Shown here one piece after another: positions 25,612 to 34,567 of a DNA stretch of 64,000 bases. Positions within the stretch are counted from its first letter, which is position 1; each line of letters starts with the position of its first letter. The DNA comes from Paenibacillus thiaminolyticus (GTDB taxonomy: Bacteria; Bacillota; Bacilli; Paenibacillales; Paenibacillaceae). The translations under genes were made by a program, and so were the position numbers. The stretch covers positions 2,604,001 through 2,668,000 of the forward strand of contig NZ_CP041405.1 in the NCBI RefSeq assembly GCF_007066085.1, read 5' to 3'. The notes below the pieces were generated by a model. The model did not search any database. It had not been told where the DNA came from and was given only the letters and a program-made list of their open reading frames with translations.

Positions 25612-26997
25612 CTAGTCGCCGCTATGACGGCTGCGGTATTCAGTCGGGGCTGCCCCTGTCACCTTTTTGAACACGCGGCTAAAATAATTCGGGTCCCGGT
25701 ACCCGACCTGGTAACAGATTTCCTTCAATGACAGCTTGTTTTCTTCAATATACTGGCATGCCCGGGAAATGCGGAGCTGCGTAATGTAGTCGGTGAACGT
25801 CGCTCCGGCCTGCTGCTTGAACAACTTGCTGAAATAATACGGATTAAGATGAACCATCCCGGCCACTTCCTCCATCGCAAGCGGCAGATGGAACCGTTCG
25901 TGGATGATCGTTCGCGCCTGTTCGATCACTGCATGCGCTTCCCGATCACGGCCCGCCTGCACTTGATGGATGGCTGCCTGAAGCGCCTCTTCAGTATGGG
26001 CTCCGGTATGGGCTCCGCTCCGGGTCGCTTCAAGCCGTTCCGTGCGGGAATAGCTTCCGGCTCGGACCGGAACCTGTTCGAAATGAACGGCCGCAGCAGA
26101 AGCGGCATCCCGGGCATATGCCGCCGCGCAAGCCGCCTCCACATACGATTCGCGCAGCTTGTCAATGCCGAGCTTCAAGCGCCCGATTCCGATATGGACC
26201 ATGCCCTCCGCCGCTTGCCGCAGCATGGGAACAAGCTCCTCTCCCAGCGCGAGCACCTCCTCCTTCGCATATTGCGTGCCGTCCTTCAAGCGGACGAAGA
26301 CTGTCATCTGTTCGTCTATCATCGGGCTGACGATACAGGACAGGCGGCCGGCCAGCTCATGCCTGACGGCGTTGTATACTGTCTCCAGCCGCAAGCGCCG
26401 GCTCCCGCCCTCGCATGCCTCGACCGTCCCGGGAGCGGCTGCGTCGATGACAAGGGCATACCCCATCTGCAGCGGGAACTGCGCCAGTTCGGCCAGCTGC
26501 TGCACATTCCAGTCCTGGACCTGGTCATGCATCAGCATCATCGCCAGCTCGTTCTCAACCAGCGGCATCAACCGCGAGACGGTATCCCGCAAGGCCAGCT
26601 CGGTGTTACGCTTGCTTCGCTCCTGCTCCAGCTCCTGGACCAGCCGCTGCAAGATGCCGATGATCTGTTCCTTCTTCGCGGGCTTCACAATGTAATCTCT
26701 CACTCCCAGGGCAATGGCCTGCTTCGCATAAGCGAAATGATCATAAGCCGTCACCAGCACCATCTTCACCCGGCTGTGGAGCGCCTGGATGTCCTGCAGC
26801 GCTTCCAGTCCCTGAATGCCCGGCATCTTCACGTCCATCATCACGATGTCCGGACGATGCTCTTCCGCGAGCTCGATCGCCAGGCGCCCGTTGGGCGCAT
26901 GAATAATATCGAAGCTGTCCGGCATGGCGCGGGTAATCATCAACTCCAGGCCTTCCCGTTCCAATGCTTCGTCATCCGCAATTAACAGACGATACAT
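25612..26997 (-). CDS. Response regulator with AraC-type output domain (YesN family)
   Basis: 461 residues. The receiver domain (about 1-120) has LLIADDEALE, phosphoacceptor Asp in IVMMDVKMPG, and the conserved Lys in YIVKPAKKEQ. A linker domain follows, and two AraC helix-turn-helix motifs end the protein (LAMEEVAGMVHLNPYYFSKL; LSLKEICYQVGYRDPNYFSR). The ATG at 26997 has GGAGG 9 bp upstream and overlaps the kinase gene by 26 bp. It probably activates the adjacent ABC operon at 22040-25281 when its kinase senses sugar. Confidence 0.94.
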   Translation of the reverse strand: MYRLLIADDEALEREGLELMITRAMPDSFDIIHAPNGRLAIELAEEHRPDIVMMDVKMPGIQGLEALQDIQALHSRVKMVLVTAYDHFAYAKQAIALGVRDYIVKPAKKEQIIGILQRLVQELEQERSKRNTELALRDTVSRLMPLVENELAMMLMHDQVQDWNVQQLAELAQFPLQMGYALVIDAAAPGTVEACEGGSRRLRLETVYNAVRHELAGRLSCIVSPMIDEQMTVFVRLKDGTQYAKEEVLALGEELVPMLRQAAEGMVHIGIGRLKLGIDKLRESYVEAACAAAYARDAASAAAVHFEQVPVRAGSYSRTERLEATRSGAHTGAHTEEALQAAIHQVQAGRDREAHAVIEQARTIIHERFHLPLAMEEVAGMVHLNPYYFSKLFKQQAGATFTDYITQLRISRACQYIEENKLSLKEICYQVGYRDPNYFSRVFKKVTGAAPTEYRSRHSGD

Positions 26998-28435
26998 CCA
27001 CTTCCACCTCCTCATAAATGGGCAGCCGGAGCCTTACCGTGGTCCCCCTCCCGATCACGCTCTCCAGTTCCACGATATCCTGCCGGCCATAGAAAAGTTG
27101 CAGCCGCTTGAAGACGTTCTGCAGGCCGAGCCCGGTCGAACGGTGCACTTCGCCGCGGGAGCGGGCGTCCGCTTCCCCCTCGCCCAACAACGAGGCGCGG
27201 GTCGCCTCATCCATCCCGGCCCCGTTATCCGCGATGGTCACGGTCACTTCCGTATCCGAGCGGGTTATGGACACGCGCACGGCCGCCCCTTCTTCCATTC
27301 CCTCGACGCCATGGATGAACGCATTTTCGACGATGGGCTGCAGCGACAGGCACGGGATGTACTGTCCCAGAGCCCGCTCCTCGATGCTCATCTCGCAGCG
27401 GATGCGCTCTCGGAAGCGCGCCTGCTGAATCGAGAAATATTCCGCGGTATTGTCCACTTCCTCCCGCAGCGTCACCGGGGTATCCAGCTTGCGCAAATTG
27501 TAGCGAAGCAGATTCGAGACGGATACGGTCAAATCGCTTGTCCTGTCGGCCCCCTCGATCAGCGCCAGCTTCGACAGCGCATTGAGCGTATTGAACAGGA
27601 AATGAGGGTTAATCTGGCTCTGCAGCGCCCGCAGCTCCAGCTCCTTCACAAGACGCTCCCGCTCCAAATGCTCCATATCCTTGGCAATCAGCTTGCGGAT
27701 ATTGGCCAGCATATGCCGGAACGCCTCGGACAGAATCCGGAATTCATCATCTTGCCGGAACACGGGAGGCGCAATCTGCAGATTGCCCTTCGCGATCTGC
27801 TTGGCGGTGCGGACCAGCATATGTATCGGGCGGCTGATGCTCCGCGACAGCCAGATGACGAAGACCATGCTGAGCAGCAAGCTGACCCCGAACAAGGCGA
27901 GGCCGATCTTGTTCATCTGCTGCGTATTGTGCAGGATTTGCCGGTAATATGGCTGATAGCTGCTCAGCTCCAGATCCACGAGCGACTGGCCTTGATCCCG
28001 AATGAAGCCCGCGATTTTTTCCGTATCCTCATACAAGACGGCGAACGACCGCAAGCCGCGCACATCGGTCGCTCCCAGCACCTCCTCCACTTTCTCCAGG
28101 AATGAATCCAGCATATGGTCATAATTCCGGACGGAGATTTCGTTGCTGTCCGTCTCCGCCTGCTTGGCCAGGTTGCCCTTCAAAGCGAGCAGTTCTTCCT
28201 GCTGGATCGCCAGCTCGTCGTATGTCGTGTCCTTCTGGTCGATCAAGTAGCTGCTGAGCGTGCGGAGATGCTGCTCCGTCTGTTGGGCAACTTGCTTGTA
28301 CAACAAAATGCGCTCCATCATCATATTGTAGCTCTCCTGGATCGTCCGGCTGCTGAAATAAATAAAATAGGTGACGGCGCTGACAAGGATGACAAGAAGA
28401 GGAATAAATACGAATAACTTCGTGCGGATATTCAT
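26972..28435 (-). CDS. Sensor histidine kinase, LytS/YesM family
   Basis: 487 residues. One membrane helix at about 8-28 and another at about 175-197 enclose an extracellular helical sensor. A HAMP domain follows (SRSISRPIHMLVRTAKQI). The phosphoacceptor motif is LQSQINPHFLFNTLNAL (about 275), and the ATP-binding domain has IVENAFIHGV, DNGAGMD and GLGLQNV. It starts 6 bp after the stop of the anchored sugar-binding protein, so the two are likely co-produced and interact across the membrane, as in XylFII-LytS-YesN systems. Confidence 0.94.
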   Translation of the reverse strand: MNIRTKLFVFIPLLVILVSAVTYFIYFSSRTIQESYNMMMERILLYKQVAQQTEQHLRTLSSYLIDQKDTTYDELAIQQEELLALKGNLAKQAETDSNEISVRNYDHMLDSFLEKVEEVLGATDVRGLRSFAVLYEDTEKIAGFIRDQGQSLVDLELSSYQPYYRQILHNTQQMNKIGLALFGVSLLLSMVFVIWLSRSISRPIHMLVRTAKQIAKGNLQIAPPVFRQDDEFRILSEAFRHMLANIRKLIAKDMEHLERERLVKELELRALQSQINPHFLFNTLNALSKLALIEGADRTSDLTVSVSNLLRYNLRKLDTPVTLREEVDNTAEYFSIQQARFRERIRCEMSIEERALGQYIPCLSLQPIVENAFIHGVEGMEEGAAVRVSITRSDTEVTVTIADNGAGMDEATRASLLGEGEADARSRGEVHRSTGLGLQNVFKRLQLFYGRQDIVELESVIGRGTTVRLRLPIYEEVEVDVSSVNCG

Positions 28436-28441
28436 TGTTCG

Positions 28442-29434
28442 TCACTCCAATCGGATTCCATCCTTCGTCAGTACCTCCGTATCCATCAGATGATGGGCCG
28501 GCGCGCTTCTCCCCTGCAGCACGTCATGAATGATCGAGACGCTGTCATAGCCCATCCGGTACGGCTTCTGAATGATGCTCGCCTCGATCTCGCCGCGGGC
28601 AAGCGCCTGCTTCGTCTCCTCGATATCATCGAAGCCGAAGATGAGCACATCGTCCCGGCCGGAGCTCTTGGCGGCCTGCAGGATGCCCGCCCCGTCCAGC
28701 GCGCTCATCCCGACGATAATCGCAATGTCCGGATGCAAATACAGCATCTCCGACGCTTTCTGCGCCGCTTCAATCCGTGAAATATTCGAGACCCGGACAT
28801 CGACGATTTGCAGCGAGCGGTGCCGGCTGATGACCGAGCGGAATCCGTCCAGCCGCAGCGTCTGATTCTCGGCCAGATTGCTGCCGATGAGAACGCCGAT
28901 TTTGGTTGCCGGACGCTCGGATAAGGCGAGGCCGGCTTCGGCGACGATCTCGCCCAGTCTCCGCCCCGACTCATAATTGTCGGTGCCGACATAGCTGAGC
29001 CGCTTGCTGTCCGGCGAATCGGCATCCACGGTTATAACCGGGATGCCCTGCGCTACCGCCTGGTCAATCAGCCGGGTATAAGCGATGCTGTGAATGCCCT
29101 GCAGCAGAATCGCATCCACCTTGGCGGCGATGGCCTTTTCCAGCAGCATCGTCTGTTCCTCCGGATTGATGCGGAGCGGCCCGGCATATTCCAAGGCAAG
29201 GCCCAGCCGGTTCGCCGCATCTCTCGCCCCATGCTCGATCATTCGCCAGTACGGATTGTCCAGCTCCTGCGAGATAAGCATGACGTGGGGCTTATTGGAC
29301 ACGCCGGTCTCTGTCTCGCTCAGCTCACGAATCAACGCCTGGTTGCGATAGGTGGATGACATGAACTGCAAGAGCAGATACAGAAAGGACAGGAACAGCA
29401 AGACAAGGGCAGCGGCCCATCTCTTATCCGACAT
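28442..29434 (-). CDS. Membrane-anchored periplasmic-binding-fold sugar sensor (XylFII/RbsB-like)
   Basis: 330 residues. A single N-terminal membrane helix (about 6-25, LVLLFLSFLYLLLQFM) has no lipobox and no clear cleavage site. The rest is a type I periplasmic binding fold: VMLISQELDNPYWRMIEHGA, VDADSPDSKRLSYVGTDNY, IIVGMSALDGAGILQAA and FGFDDIEETKQAL. It resembles ribose-binding proteins but lies with a kinase instead of an RbsA/C transporter. I infer a sugar co-sensor for the downstream LytS-type kinase. It is first in a three-gene operon with a cre-like site ahead. Confidence 0.87.
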   Translation of the reverse strand: MSDKRWAAALVLLFLSFLYLLLQFMSSTYRNQALIRELSETETGVSNKPHVMLISQELDNPYWRMIEHGARDAANRLGLALEYAGPLRINPEEQTMLLEKAIAAKVDAILLQGIHSIAYTRLIDQAVAQGIPVITVDADSPDSKRLSYVGTDNYESGRRLGEIVAEAGLALSERPATKIGVLIGSNLAENQTLRLDGFRSVISRHRSLQIVDVRVSNISRIEAAQKASEMLYLHPDIAIIVGMSALDGAGILQAAKSSGRDDVLIFGFDDIEETKQALARGEIEASIIQKPYRMGYDSVSIIHDVLQGRSAPAHHLMDTEVLTKDGIRLE

Positions 29435-29456
29435 GGTTCATCCCTCCCAACATAAA

Positions 29457-29470
29457 TGAATACGCTTACA
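29457..29470 (-). promoter_or_regulatory. Catabolite-responsive element (cre), 13 of 14 match
   Basis: TGAATACGCTTACA differs from TGWAANCGNTNWCA only at position 5. It lies 23 bp upstream of the sensor operon. Together with the site at 25337 it suggests CcpA control of both halves of this sugar system. Confidence 0.55.
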
Positions 29471-29537
29471 AGTTTGTTCATAATGATACTCCCTCCGCTG
29501 ACAATCCAGCAACCGTCTCCAACCTCGGCAAGGATCT

Positions 29538-29572
29538 AAAAAAGATGACTCCTCGCTGGAAGAAGTCATCTT
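29538..29572 (-). terminator. Intrinsic terminator of the TIR-like effector operon
   Basis: On the minus strand AAGATGACT and AGTCATCTT form a 9-bp stem followed by TTTTTT. It lies 50 bp after the stop of the 76-residue protein gene. Confidence 0.85.
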
Positions 29573-29622
29573 GCGCCCGCTGAACGGGTTGAATTCGGTA
29601 TCGATTTACGCGTTGACGCGGA

Positions 29623-29853
29623 CTATGCGAATGAAGGCTTTCCTCGATCGACTTCACCGCTGAGCACCTTCACATATTCTTCGTCCGAGCCTTCGACGGA
29701 AGGGCCAATGTAGACAATATCTGCCGCGTTATGCGGACCGCTTCCACGAATGCCTTTCTTCCTGGAACGGCCAAACGGACCTCTTGCCTGGCGGTTAAGC
29801 TTGTTGATTCCGGCACTTCCCTTATGCAAGTGAATAGGATGATCGCCCGTCAT
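29623..29853 (-). CDS. Small basic protein coupled to the TIR-like effector, unknown
   Basis: 76 residues. The N-terminal half is rich in Gly, Arg and Lys (SAGINKLNRQARGPFGRSRK) and the C-terminal half is acidic (GPSVEGSDEEYVKVLSGEVD). No signal or membrane segment is visible. Its ATG overlaps the TGA of the upstream TIR-like gene (ATGA), which points to translational coupling. A strong terminator follows, closing a two-gene operon. I do not recognise it. It could be a regulator, inhibitor or nucleic-acid-binding partner of the TIR-like protein; this is inference from position and charge. Confidence 0.65.
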   Translation of the reverse strand: MTGDHPIHLHKGSAGINKLNRQARGPFGRSRKKGIRGSGPHNAADIVYIGPSVEGSDEEYVKVLSGEVDRGKPSFA

Positions 29854-30878
29854 GCGGAATCACCTCCAATTAAGTGGTCAATGGTTCGCAGCAAATCATT
29901 GTTCAGCTGTACAATCGCGGCTAATTCGGATTCATCAAGCAGCTTCTGCCCCGCAAAATACACGGACAGCACGTGCTCTCTACCAAGAGGATAGCATAGC
30001 ACATATACCAGCGCAAGCTCCTCGCGCTTGAAAAAAGACCATTTTCCGTGAAGGAAGACATCTATCACATAAATTTGATGATCCTTGTCCTGCTGGCGCT
30101 CCGCCGCGCTGAACGAGAAAAATTGTCCTCTCCCTACATTACCCGCCACCTGCCCGATGCCATCATGGCCTTGCTTGCGCCATAATGCCGCCCCCGTGAC
30201 GCGGAACCCTTGCGGAGGCATGATAGAGTTGCGGACCGCCTCATACAGCGCTTCATACTTCTCCTGCGCGCTGGCGGTCGTCAGATTGCGAGTGTATTCC
30301 CAAAAAAAATGAAGCAAGCTTTGCTTCTGCAGCAGCTCGGTTTCTTTGTTAGCCAACAAGCTGCGAGGGTTTTGAAAGAAGCCCTCCTCCTTAATTTTGC
30401 GGATCAACTGCTGGCAGGCCACAGACACGGCCGCCTCATGCTTGTTATCCGTCCGCAGCTCATAGCTCAACAGCGTAAGCCCCTGCAGATCGGAGAGCAC
30501 GTGGAATTCATGGATCGTCTTCCCCTCAATCAGATCGCTGCGTTCCCGGACTTGGCCGGGAATGATGGCGAACACTCTGCCCCGCCCCAGCTTTCCCCAA
30601 AAAAGCCCCATCTCGAACAACGTATTGTCCCGTGGAACGAACACATATTTCCCGCGATGCAATGCCACATCATCCGGCGCGAAAACGAAAATACCAAAAT
30701 CATGCTGTTCAAGTTCTCTCTCCAATGTCTCCATCGTATATTCATTTCCGCCAAAGGCCCCGGCATACCAGGGGGAAACTTGACAGTAATAATTGAGTTG
30801 CGAGTGCACGGCAGTCGCGATGTCAATCGCTTCCCTTGATGAGCCGATAAACAAATTCGGTTTCGCAGAAATGGACAC
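29850..30878 (-). CDS. TIR-like nucleotide-binding effector with GAF-like C-terminal domain
   Basis: 342 residues. The N-terminal 130 match the TIR-like domain of CAP12 and Pycsar effectors (Pfam PF10137): NLFIGSSREAIDIATAV, SPWYAGAFGGNEYTMETLER, HDFGIFVFAPDD and PRDNTLFEMGLFWGKLGR. The Glu in NTLFEMGLF is the expected NADase catalytic residue. The C-terminal 160 residues lack STING or cyclic-nucleotide-binding motifs. Their strand/helix order (FRVTGAALWRKQG, YVIDVFLHGKW, VLCYPLGREHVLSVYFAGQ, then a long helix) resembles a GAF domain. Such proteins act in abortive antiphage defence by depleting NAD. No cyclase is nearby. The domain call is confident; the defence role is inferred. Confidence 0.82.
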   Translation of the reverse strand: MSISAKPNLFIGSSREAIDIATAVHSQLNYYCQVSPWYAGAFGGNEYTMETLERELEQHDFGIFVFAPDDVALHRGKYVFVPRDNTLFEMGLFWGKLGRGRVFAIIPGQVRERSDLIEGKTIHEFHVLSDLQGLTLLSYELRTDNKHEAAVSVACQQLIRKIKEEGFFQNPRSLLANKETELLQKQSLLHFFWEYTRNLTTASAQEKYEALYEAVRNSIMPPQGFRVTGAALWRKQGHDGIGQVAGNVGRGQFFSFSAAERQQDKDHQIYVIDVFLHGKWSFFKREELALVYVLCYPLGREHVLSVYFAGQKLLDESELAAIVQLNNDLLRTIDHLIGGDSA

Positions 30879-31009
30879 AAGCGCAGCTCCTTTTTGAACT
30901 TGATAGCCCTAATTATACTATGATTTTCCAGTCCTGTGTGAGACCAAAGCTTTGAAACCGATTTTTCATAGGATTCGCTTCAATCGGTCAACGTGTAGAA
31001 AATCTTTCC

Positions 31010-31038
31010 TTGATCTATACTTATGCTGTTGCCATAAT
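31010..31038 (+). promoter_or_regulatory. Predicted sigma-A promoter of adeC
   Basis: TTGATC, 17 bp, then CATAAT. The predicted start gives a leader of about 20 nt containing AAAGGAG. No riboswitch fits in this short leader. Confidence 0.55.
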
Positions 31039-31065
31039 TTTTAGCTCACCAAAGGAGACGACACA

Positions 31066-32892
31066 ATGGATACTAGCAACCGCTTTGCCCGGCCTCATCT
31101 TGCCGATTGCGTGCCCGACCTGGTCGCGACGGCGCGAGGGGACAAAAAGGCAACCCTCGTCATTCAGCACGCGAAGCTCGTCAATGTATGCTCCGGGGAG
31201 ATACAGGACGAGATGTCCATCGGCGTGCAGGGCTCGCGCATTGCCTTTGTCGGCAAAGATGCAAGTCATATGATCGGCGAAGACACGAAGGTTATCGATG
31301 CAGGCGGCCGCTATGTCGCGCCCGGACTGCTCGACGGCCACTGCCATATCGAGAGCAGCCAGATCACGCCGTCGCAATTCGCGCGGGCCGTGCTCGTGAC
31401 AGGAACGACCGGCGGCTTCTTCGATGCCCACGAGATTACCAATGTTCTTGGCCTGCCCGGCCTGCGCCTGATGCTGGACGAAGCGAGAACGACGCCGCTC
31501 GCGGCCTATATGCAGGTCGCTTCCTGCGTGCCGTCGACAGGACCGGAGCTGGAGACCAGCGGAGCTTCAATCGGCCCGGCCGAAGTGGCGGAGGCCTTCA
31601 CCTGGGGGCCCGATATGATCGCCTTGGGCGAAGTGATGAACTTCCCGGGCGTCGTGTTCAGCGATGAGAAAATGATCGGCGAGATCCAGGCGACCTTGCG
31701 CGCGGGGAGAGTTGCGGACGGGCACTATACGTGGCCGGTCGACGACTGGAGAATCTCTGCGTATGCCGCGAGCGGCATTAGCGGCTGCCACGAGAGCGTC
31801 AAGGCGGAGGATGTCATCGAGCGGGTGCGCCGCGGCATGTACGCGAAGATGAGACGCGGCTCGGCATGGCATGACGTCGCCGAATCGATCAAGGCGCATA
31901 CCGACCACGGCATCGATACGCGCCGCATGATTCTCGTCACCGACGACCGCAGCCCGGAATCGCTGGTGGACGAAGGGCATATGGACTTCGTCGTCCGCCA
32001 CGCCATCGCCCAGGGCGTCCGTCCGGTGACCGCCTTCCAGATGGCGACCATCAACACGGCGGAGCGCTTCGGCGTCGCACGCGATGTCGGGACGATCACG
32101 CCGGCCTCGTTCGCCGACATCATTATCCTCGACGGCAACCTGGCCGACGTCAACGTCGCCATGACGATTGCCGCCGGTCAAGTCGTAGCCGAGAACGGGC
32201 GCATGGCCGTGGATCTGCCGGAGTTCAGCTATCCGGAGGAAGCCATCCGTTCGGTGCATCTGACGCGGGAAGTCCGTGCAGACGACTTCGTCATTGCCGC
32301 CCCGGCCGCATCCGGCGAGCAGAAGGCAAGAGCGATTCAAGTGCGGGAGAATCATGTCGATACGAAGGAGCAGGTGGTATCCGTCCGCATCGAGGATGGC
32401 CGCGTGGCGCTGCACGTAGAGGACGGCCTATGCAAAATCGCCGTCATCGAGCGCCACAAAGGAACCGGCAACCAAGCGCTCGGCCTCGTGTCGGACGTCG
32501 GCTTCCAGGTTCCGGCCGCCATCGCGACGACCGTCGCCCATGATTGCCACAACCTGATGGTGATCGGCAACTCGGACACGCTGATGGCCAAGGCGGCCAA
32601 CACGGTGGCCGATATGCACGGGGGCATCGCCGTCGTGACCGAGGATGCCGTCGTCAAGCTGCCGCTGCCAGTAGCCGGCCTGATGTCTAATGCGCCGTTC
32701 GAAGAGGTCGCGGAGCAATCGCGCGCCATCAGCAAGGCGCTGTACGATGCGGGCTGCACGATGAACTACGCGTTCATGACCTTGTCCCTGCTGGCGCTGA
32801 TCGTCGTGCCGGAACTGCGCCTGTCCGATATCGGCCTGATCAAGACGACCGAGCAAGGCTTCGTAGAAGTTCCGTTGTTCGTCGAAGAATAA
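31066..32892 (+). CDS. adeC: Adenine deaminase
   Basis: 608 residues. The amidohydrolase metal site GLLDGHCHIESSQITP is near residue 90, with FFDAHEITNVLG and ILVTDDRSPESLVDEGHMD further on. The C-terminal AdeC domain includes GLVSDVGFQVPAAIATTVAHDCHN and GGIAVV. The enzyme deaminates adenine to hypoxanthine in purine salvage. AAAGGAG lies 9 bp before the ATG. It is a single gene with its own promoter and hairpin, divergent from the TIR-like operon. Confidence 0.96.
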   Translation: MDTSNRFARPHLADCVPDLVATARGDKKATLVIQHAKLVNVCSGEIQDEMSIGVQGSRIAFVGKDASHMIGEDTKVIDAGGRYVAPGLLDGHCHIESSQITPSQFARAVLVTGTTGGFFDAHEITNVLGLPGLRLMLDEARTTPLAAYMQVASCVPSTGPELETSGASIGPAEVAEAFTWGPDMIALGEVMNFPGVVFSDEKMIGEIQATLRAGRVADGHYTWPVDDWRISAYAASGISGCHESVKAEDVIERVRRGMYAKMRRGSAWHDVAESIKAHTDHGIDTRRMILVTDDRSPESLVDEGHMDFVVRHAIAQGVRPVTAFQMATINTAERFGVARDVGTITPASFADIIILDGNLADVNVAMTIAAGQVVAENGRMAVDLPEFSYPEEAIRSVHLTREVRADDFVIAAPAASGEQKARAIQVRENHVDTKEQVVSVRIEDGRVALHVEDGLCKIAVIERHKGTGNQALGLVSDVGFQVPAAIATTVAHDCHNLMVIGNSDTLMAKAANTVADMHGGIAVVTEDAVVKLPLPVAGLMSNAPFEEVAEQSRAISKALYDAGCTMNYAFMTLSLLALIVVPELRLSDIGLIKTTEQGFVEVPLFVEE

Positions 32893-32913
32893 ATGATACT
32901 TATTGACATGACA

Positions 32914-32944
32914 ACAGGCAGCCGTCCCGGGGGATGGCTGCCTG
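32914..32944 (+). terminator. Hairpin after adeC
   Basis: CAGGCAGCC pairs with GGCTGCCTG around a GC-rich loop. It is followed only by CTTTG, so termination may be weak. Confidence 0.55.
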
Positions 32945-33079
32945 CTTTGACATTCTATAAGATATTACGCGTGTACCTCAGGGCGATGCTTCGGCTGTTC
33001 CCCGACGGTATGGCCGTCGCTCTCGCGAATCCATGTCTCGAAGCCGCGTTCCCCGGCCTTCGATTGAATAACGCGCGCG

Positions 33080-34405
33080 CTAATCCAAAATTCGAGCCGT
33101 CACCATCGCCTTGATCACTCGCTGCCCTTGGACGAACATTTCCACTTCGATCTTGCAGAACCTGCGGCTCAGTTCAATCACCGTCGGAATCATTTCCACG
33201 ATGTTCTCGATTTCGATCGGCGCCAAATAATAAACGGACGTGTGGTCGATCAGCAGATCCTTCTTCTTATGCTGCTTAATCGTGCGGGTGACGGCAAGCG
33301 TGATCATGCTGCCCAGAATGCCCTCGGAGATGTACCCCATCTGGTTGATCATCGACGTATGAACAGGCCCGCGGAAATAAAGCCTGCCATCGTCGTCCCG
33401 AATCTCCTCGAACGCCGACCAGATCTGATCCTCCAGCGTCTCTCCCTTTTGAGGCTGGGAATGAACCGATTGCATCGCTTTCAATATATCCTTGCGGCTA
33501 ATTACGCCGATCAGCTTCTTCTCCCCGTCAACGACCGGAATCAGCTCAATGCCTTCCCATACCATCATATGGCCTGCCGTCGCTATCGAGGTGTGAGGCA
33601 TGACCGTAATCGGATTGGGGCTCATTAAATGCTCGATTCGTTCACTGTCGGAAGCGCCGATAATGTCCTTGGCGATAATCATGCCCACCGGCTTGTTCGC
33701 ATCATCCACTACGGGAAAACGGTTGTGATCGGATTCCTCGATCAGCTTTTTCAGATGCCCGACCGTACTGGCTTGGTGAATCGCGGTGAGCGGAATATCT
33801 TTTCGAATAATATCGCCGACCAAAATGATCTGCTTCTTGATCATCCGTTCGGATAAAGCGCGGTTCAGAAGCGCAGCCACCGTGAAGGTGTCGTATTTGC
33901 AGCTGATGACCGGAAGCGCCAGCTCGTCCGCCAGCTCGCGAACCTCCGCCGGGGTATCGAAGCCCCCCGTAATCAGCACCCCTGCCCCCAAGGTCAAGGC
34001 GCTGTGATGCGCCTTGTTCCGGTTCCCGACAATCAGCAGATTTCCCGGTTCAATGTAGCGGATCATCGCTTCGAGCTGCATGGCCCCGATCACGAACTTG
34101 TTCAGCGTCTTGCCGAGGCCCGCTGTGCCGCCCAACACCTCGCCGTCCACCAGACTTCGTATTTCTTCGAAGGTCAGTTTATCGATATGCTGCGGCTCTT
34201 TCTTCTCGATCCGTACGGTGCCCGTGCGCTCTCTCGTGCTCACAATGCCCCGGCCCTCCGCTTCCTTGATGGCGCGGTAAGCCGTCCCCTCGCTCACGTT
34301 CAACGCCTGCGCGATTTTGCGCACCGAAATGCGCGTCCCGATATCAAGTTCCTCAATGTATTGGATAATCTGTCCGTGCTTCGTCGTCATTTCGTAAGAA
34401 TTCAT
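33080..34405 (-). CDS. ytoI: HTH-DRTGG-CBS-thioesterase regulator (YtoI-like)
   Basis: 441 residues. A GntR-like winged helix (about 1-65: TRISVRKIAQALNVSEGTAYRAIKEAEGRG) is followed by a DRTGG domain (about 75-185, with NKFVIGAMQLEAMIRYI), two CBS domains (about 195-310: NRFPVVDDANKPVGMIIAKD; ELIPVVDGEKKLIGVISRKD) and a hotdog thioesterase-like domain (about 320-441). This is the YtoI architecture. CBS domains usually bind adenine nucleotides and the hotdog domain may bind acyl-CoA. A CTGTTATATAGC site sits between its own -10 and start codon, matching the operators before the aceA operon. I infer autoregulation and control of the glyoxylate shunt. Confidence 0.88.
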   Translation of the reverse strand: MNSYEMTTKHGQIIQYIEELDIGTRISVRKIAQALNVSEGTAYRAIKEAEGRGIVSTRERTGTVRIEKKEPQHIDKLTFEEIRSLVDGEVLGGTAGLGKTLNKFVIGAMQLEAMIRYIEPGNLLIVGNRNKAHHSALTLGAGVLITGGFDTPAEVRELADELALPVISCKYDTFTVAALLNRALSERMIKKQIILVGDIIRKDIPLTAIHQASTVGHLKKLIEESDHNRFPVVDDANKPVGMIIAKDIIGASDSERIEHLMSPNPITVMPHTSIATAGHMMVWEGIELIPVVDGEKKLIGVISRKDILKAMQSVHSQPQKGETLEDQIWSAFEEIRDDDGRLYFRGPVHTSMINQMGYISEGILGSMITLAVTRTIKQHKKKDLLIDHTSVYYLAPIEIENIVEMIPTVIELSRRFCKIEVEMFVQGQRVIKAMVTARILD

Positions 34406-34417
34406 AAGCTATCCCCT

Positions 34418-34429
34418 CTGTTATATAGC
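34418..34429 (-). promoter_or_regulatory. Putative operator at the ytoI-like gene promoter
   Basis: CTGTTATATAGC lies just downstream of a TATAAT -10 (minus strand, 34441-34446) and before the ATG. It differs by one base from CTGTTATATAAC, which contains the palindromic half of the sites upstream of aceA. It is likely an autoregulatory site. Confidence 0.5.
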
Positions 34430-34567
34430 GGAATACTTCTATTATATAGCATGGGGAAAATATTGAAACGGAAGCGGTAAAAGAAAAATTCCAACAGGCC
34501 CATCCGCTTCTCGAACAGGCTCTGTTGGAAATCCGCTTGCGGGGTAATCGGCTTGCGGGGTAATTAC

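Noticed and set aside
29850..30878. CBASS TIR-STING effector
   Set aside because: The TIR-like half fits, but the C-terminal part lacks recognisable STING motifs and there is no CD-NTase gene nearby.
31000..31065. Purine riboswitch in front of adeC
   Set aside because: The predicted leader is only about 20 nt, too short for a riboswitch aptamer.
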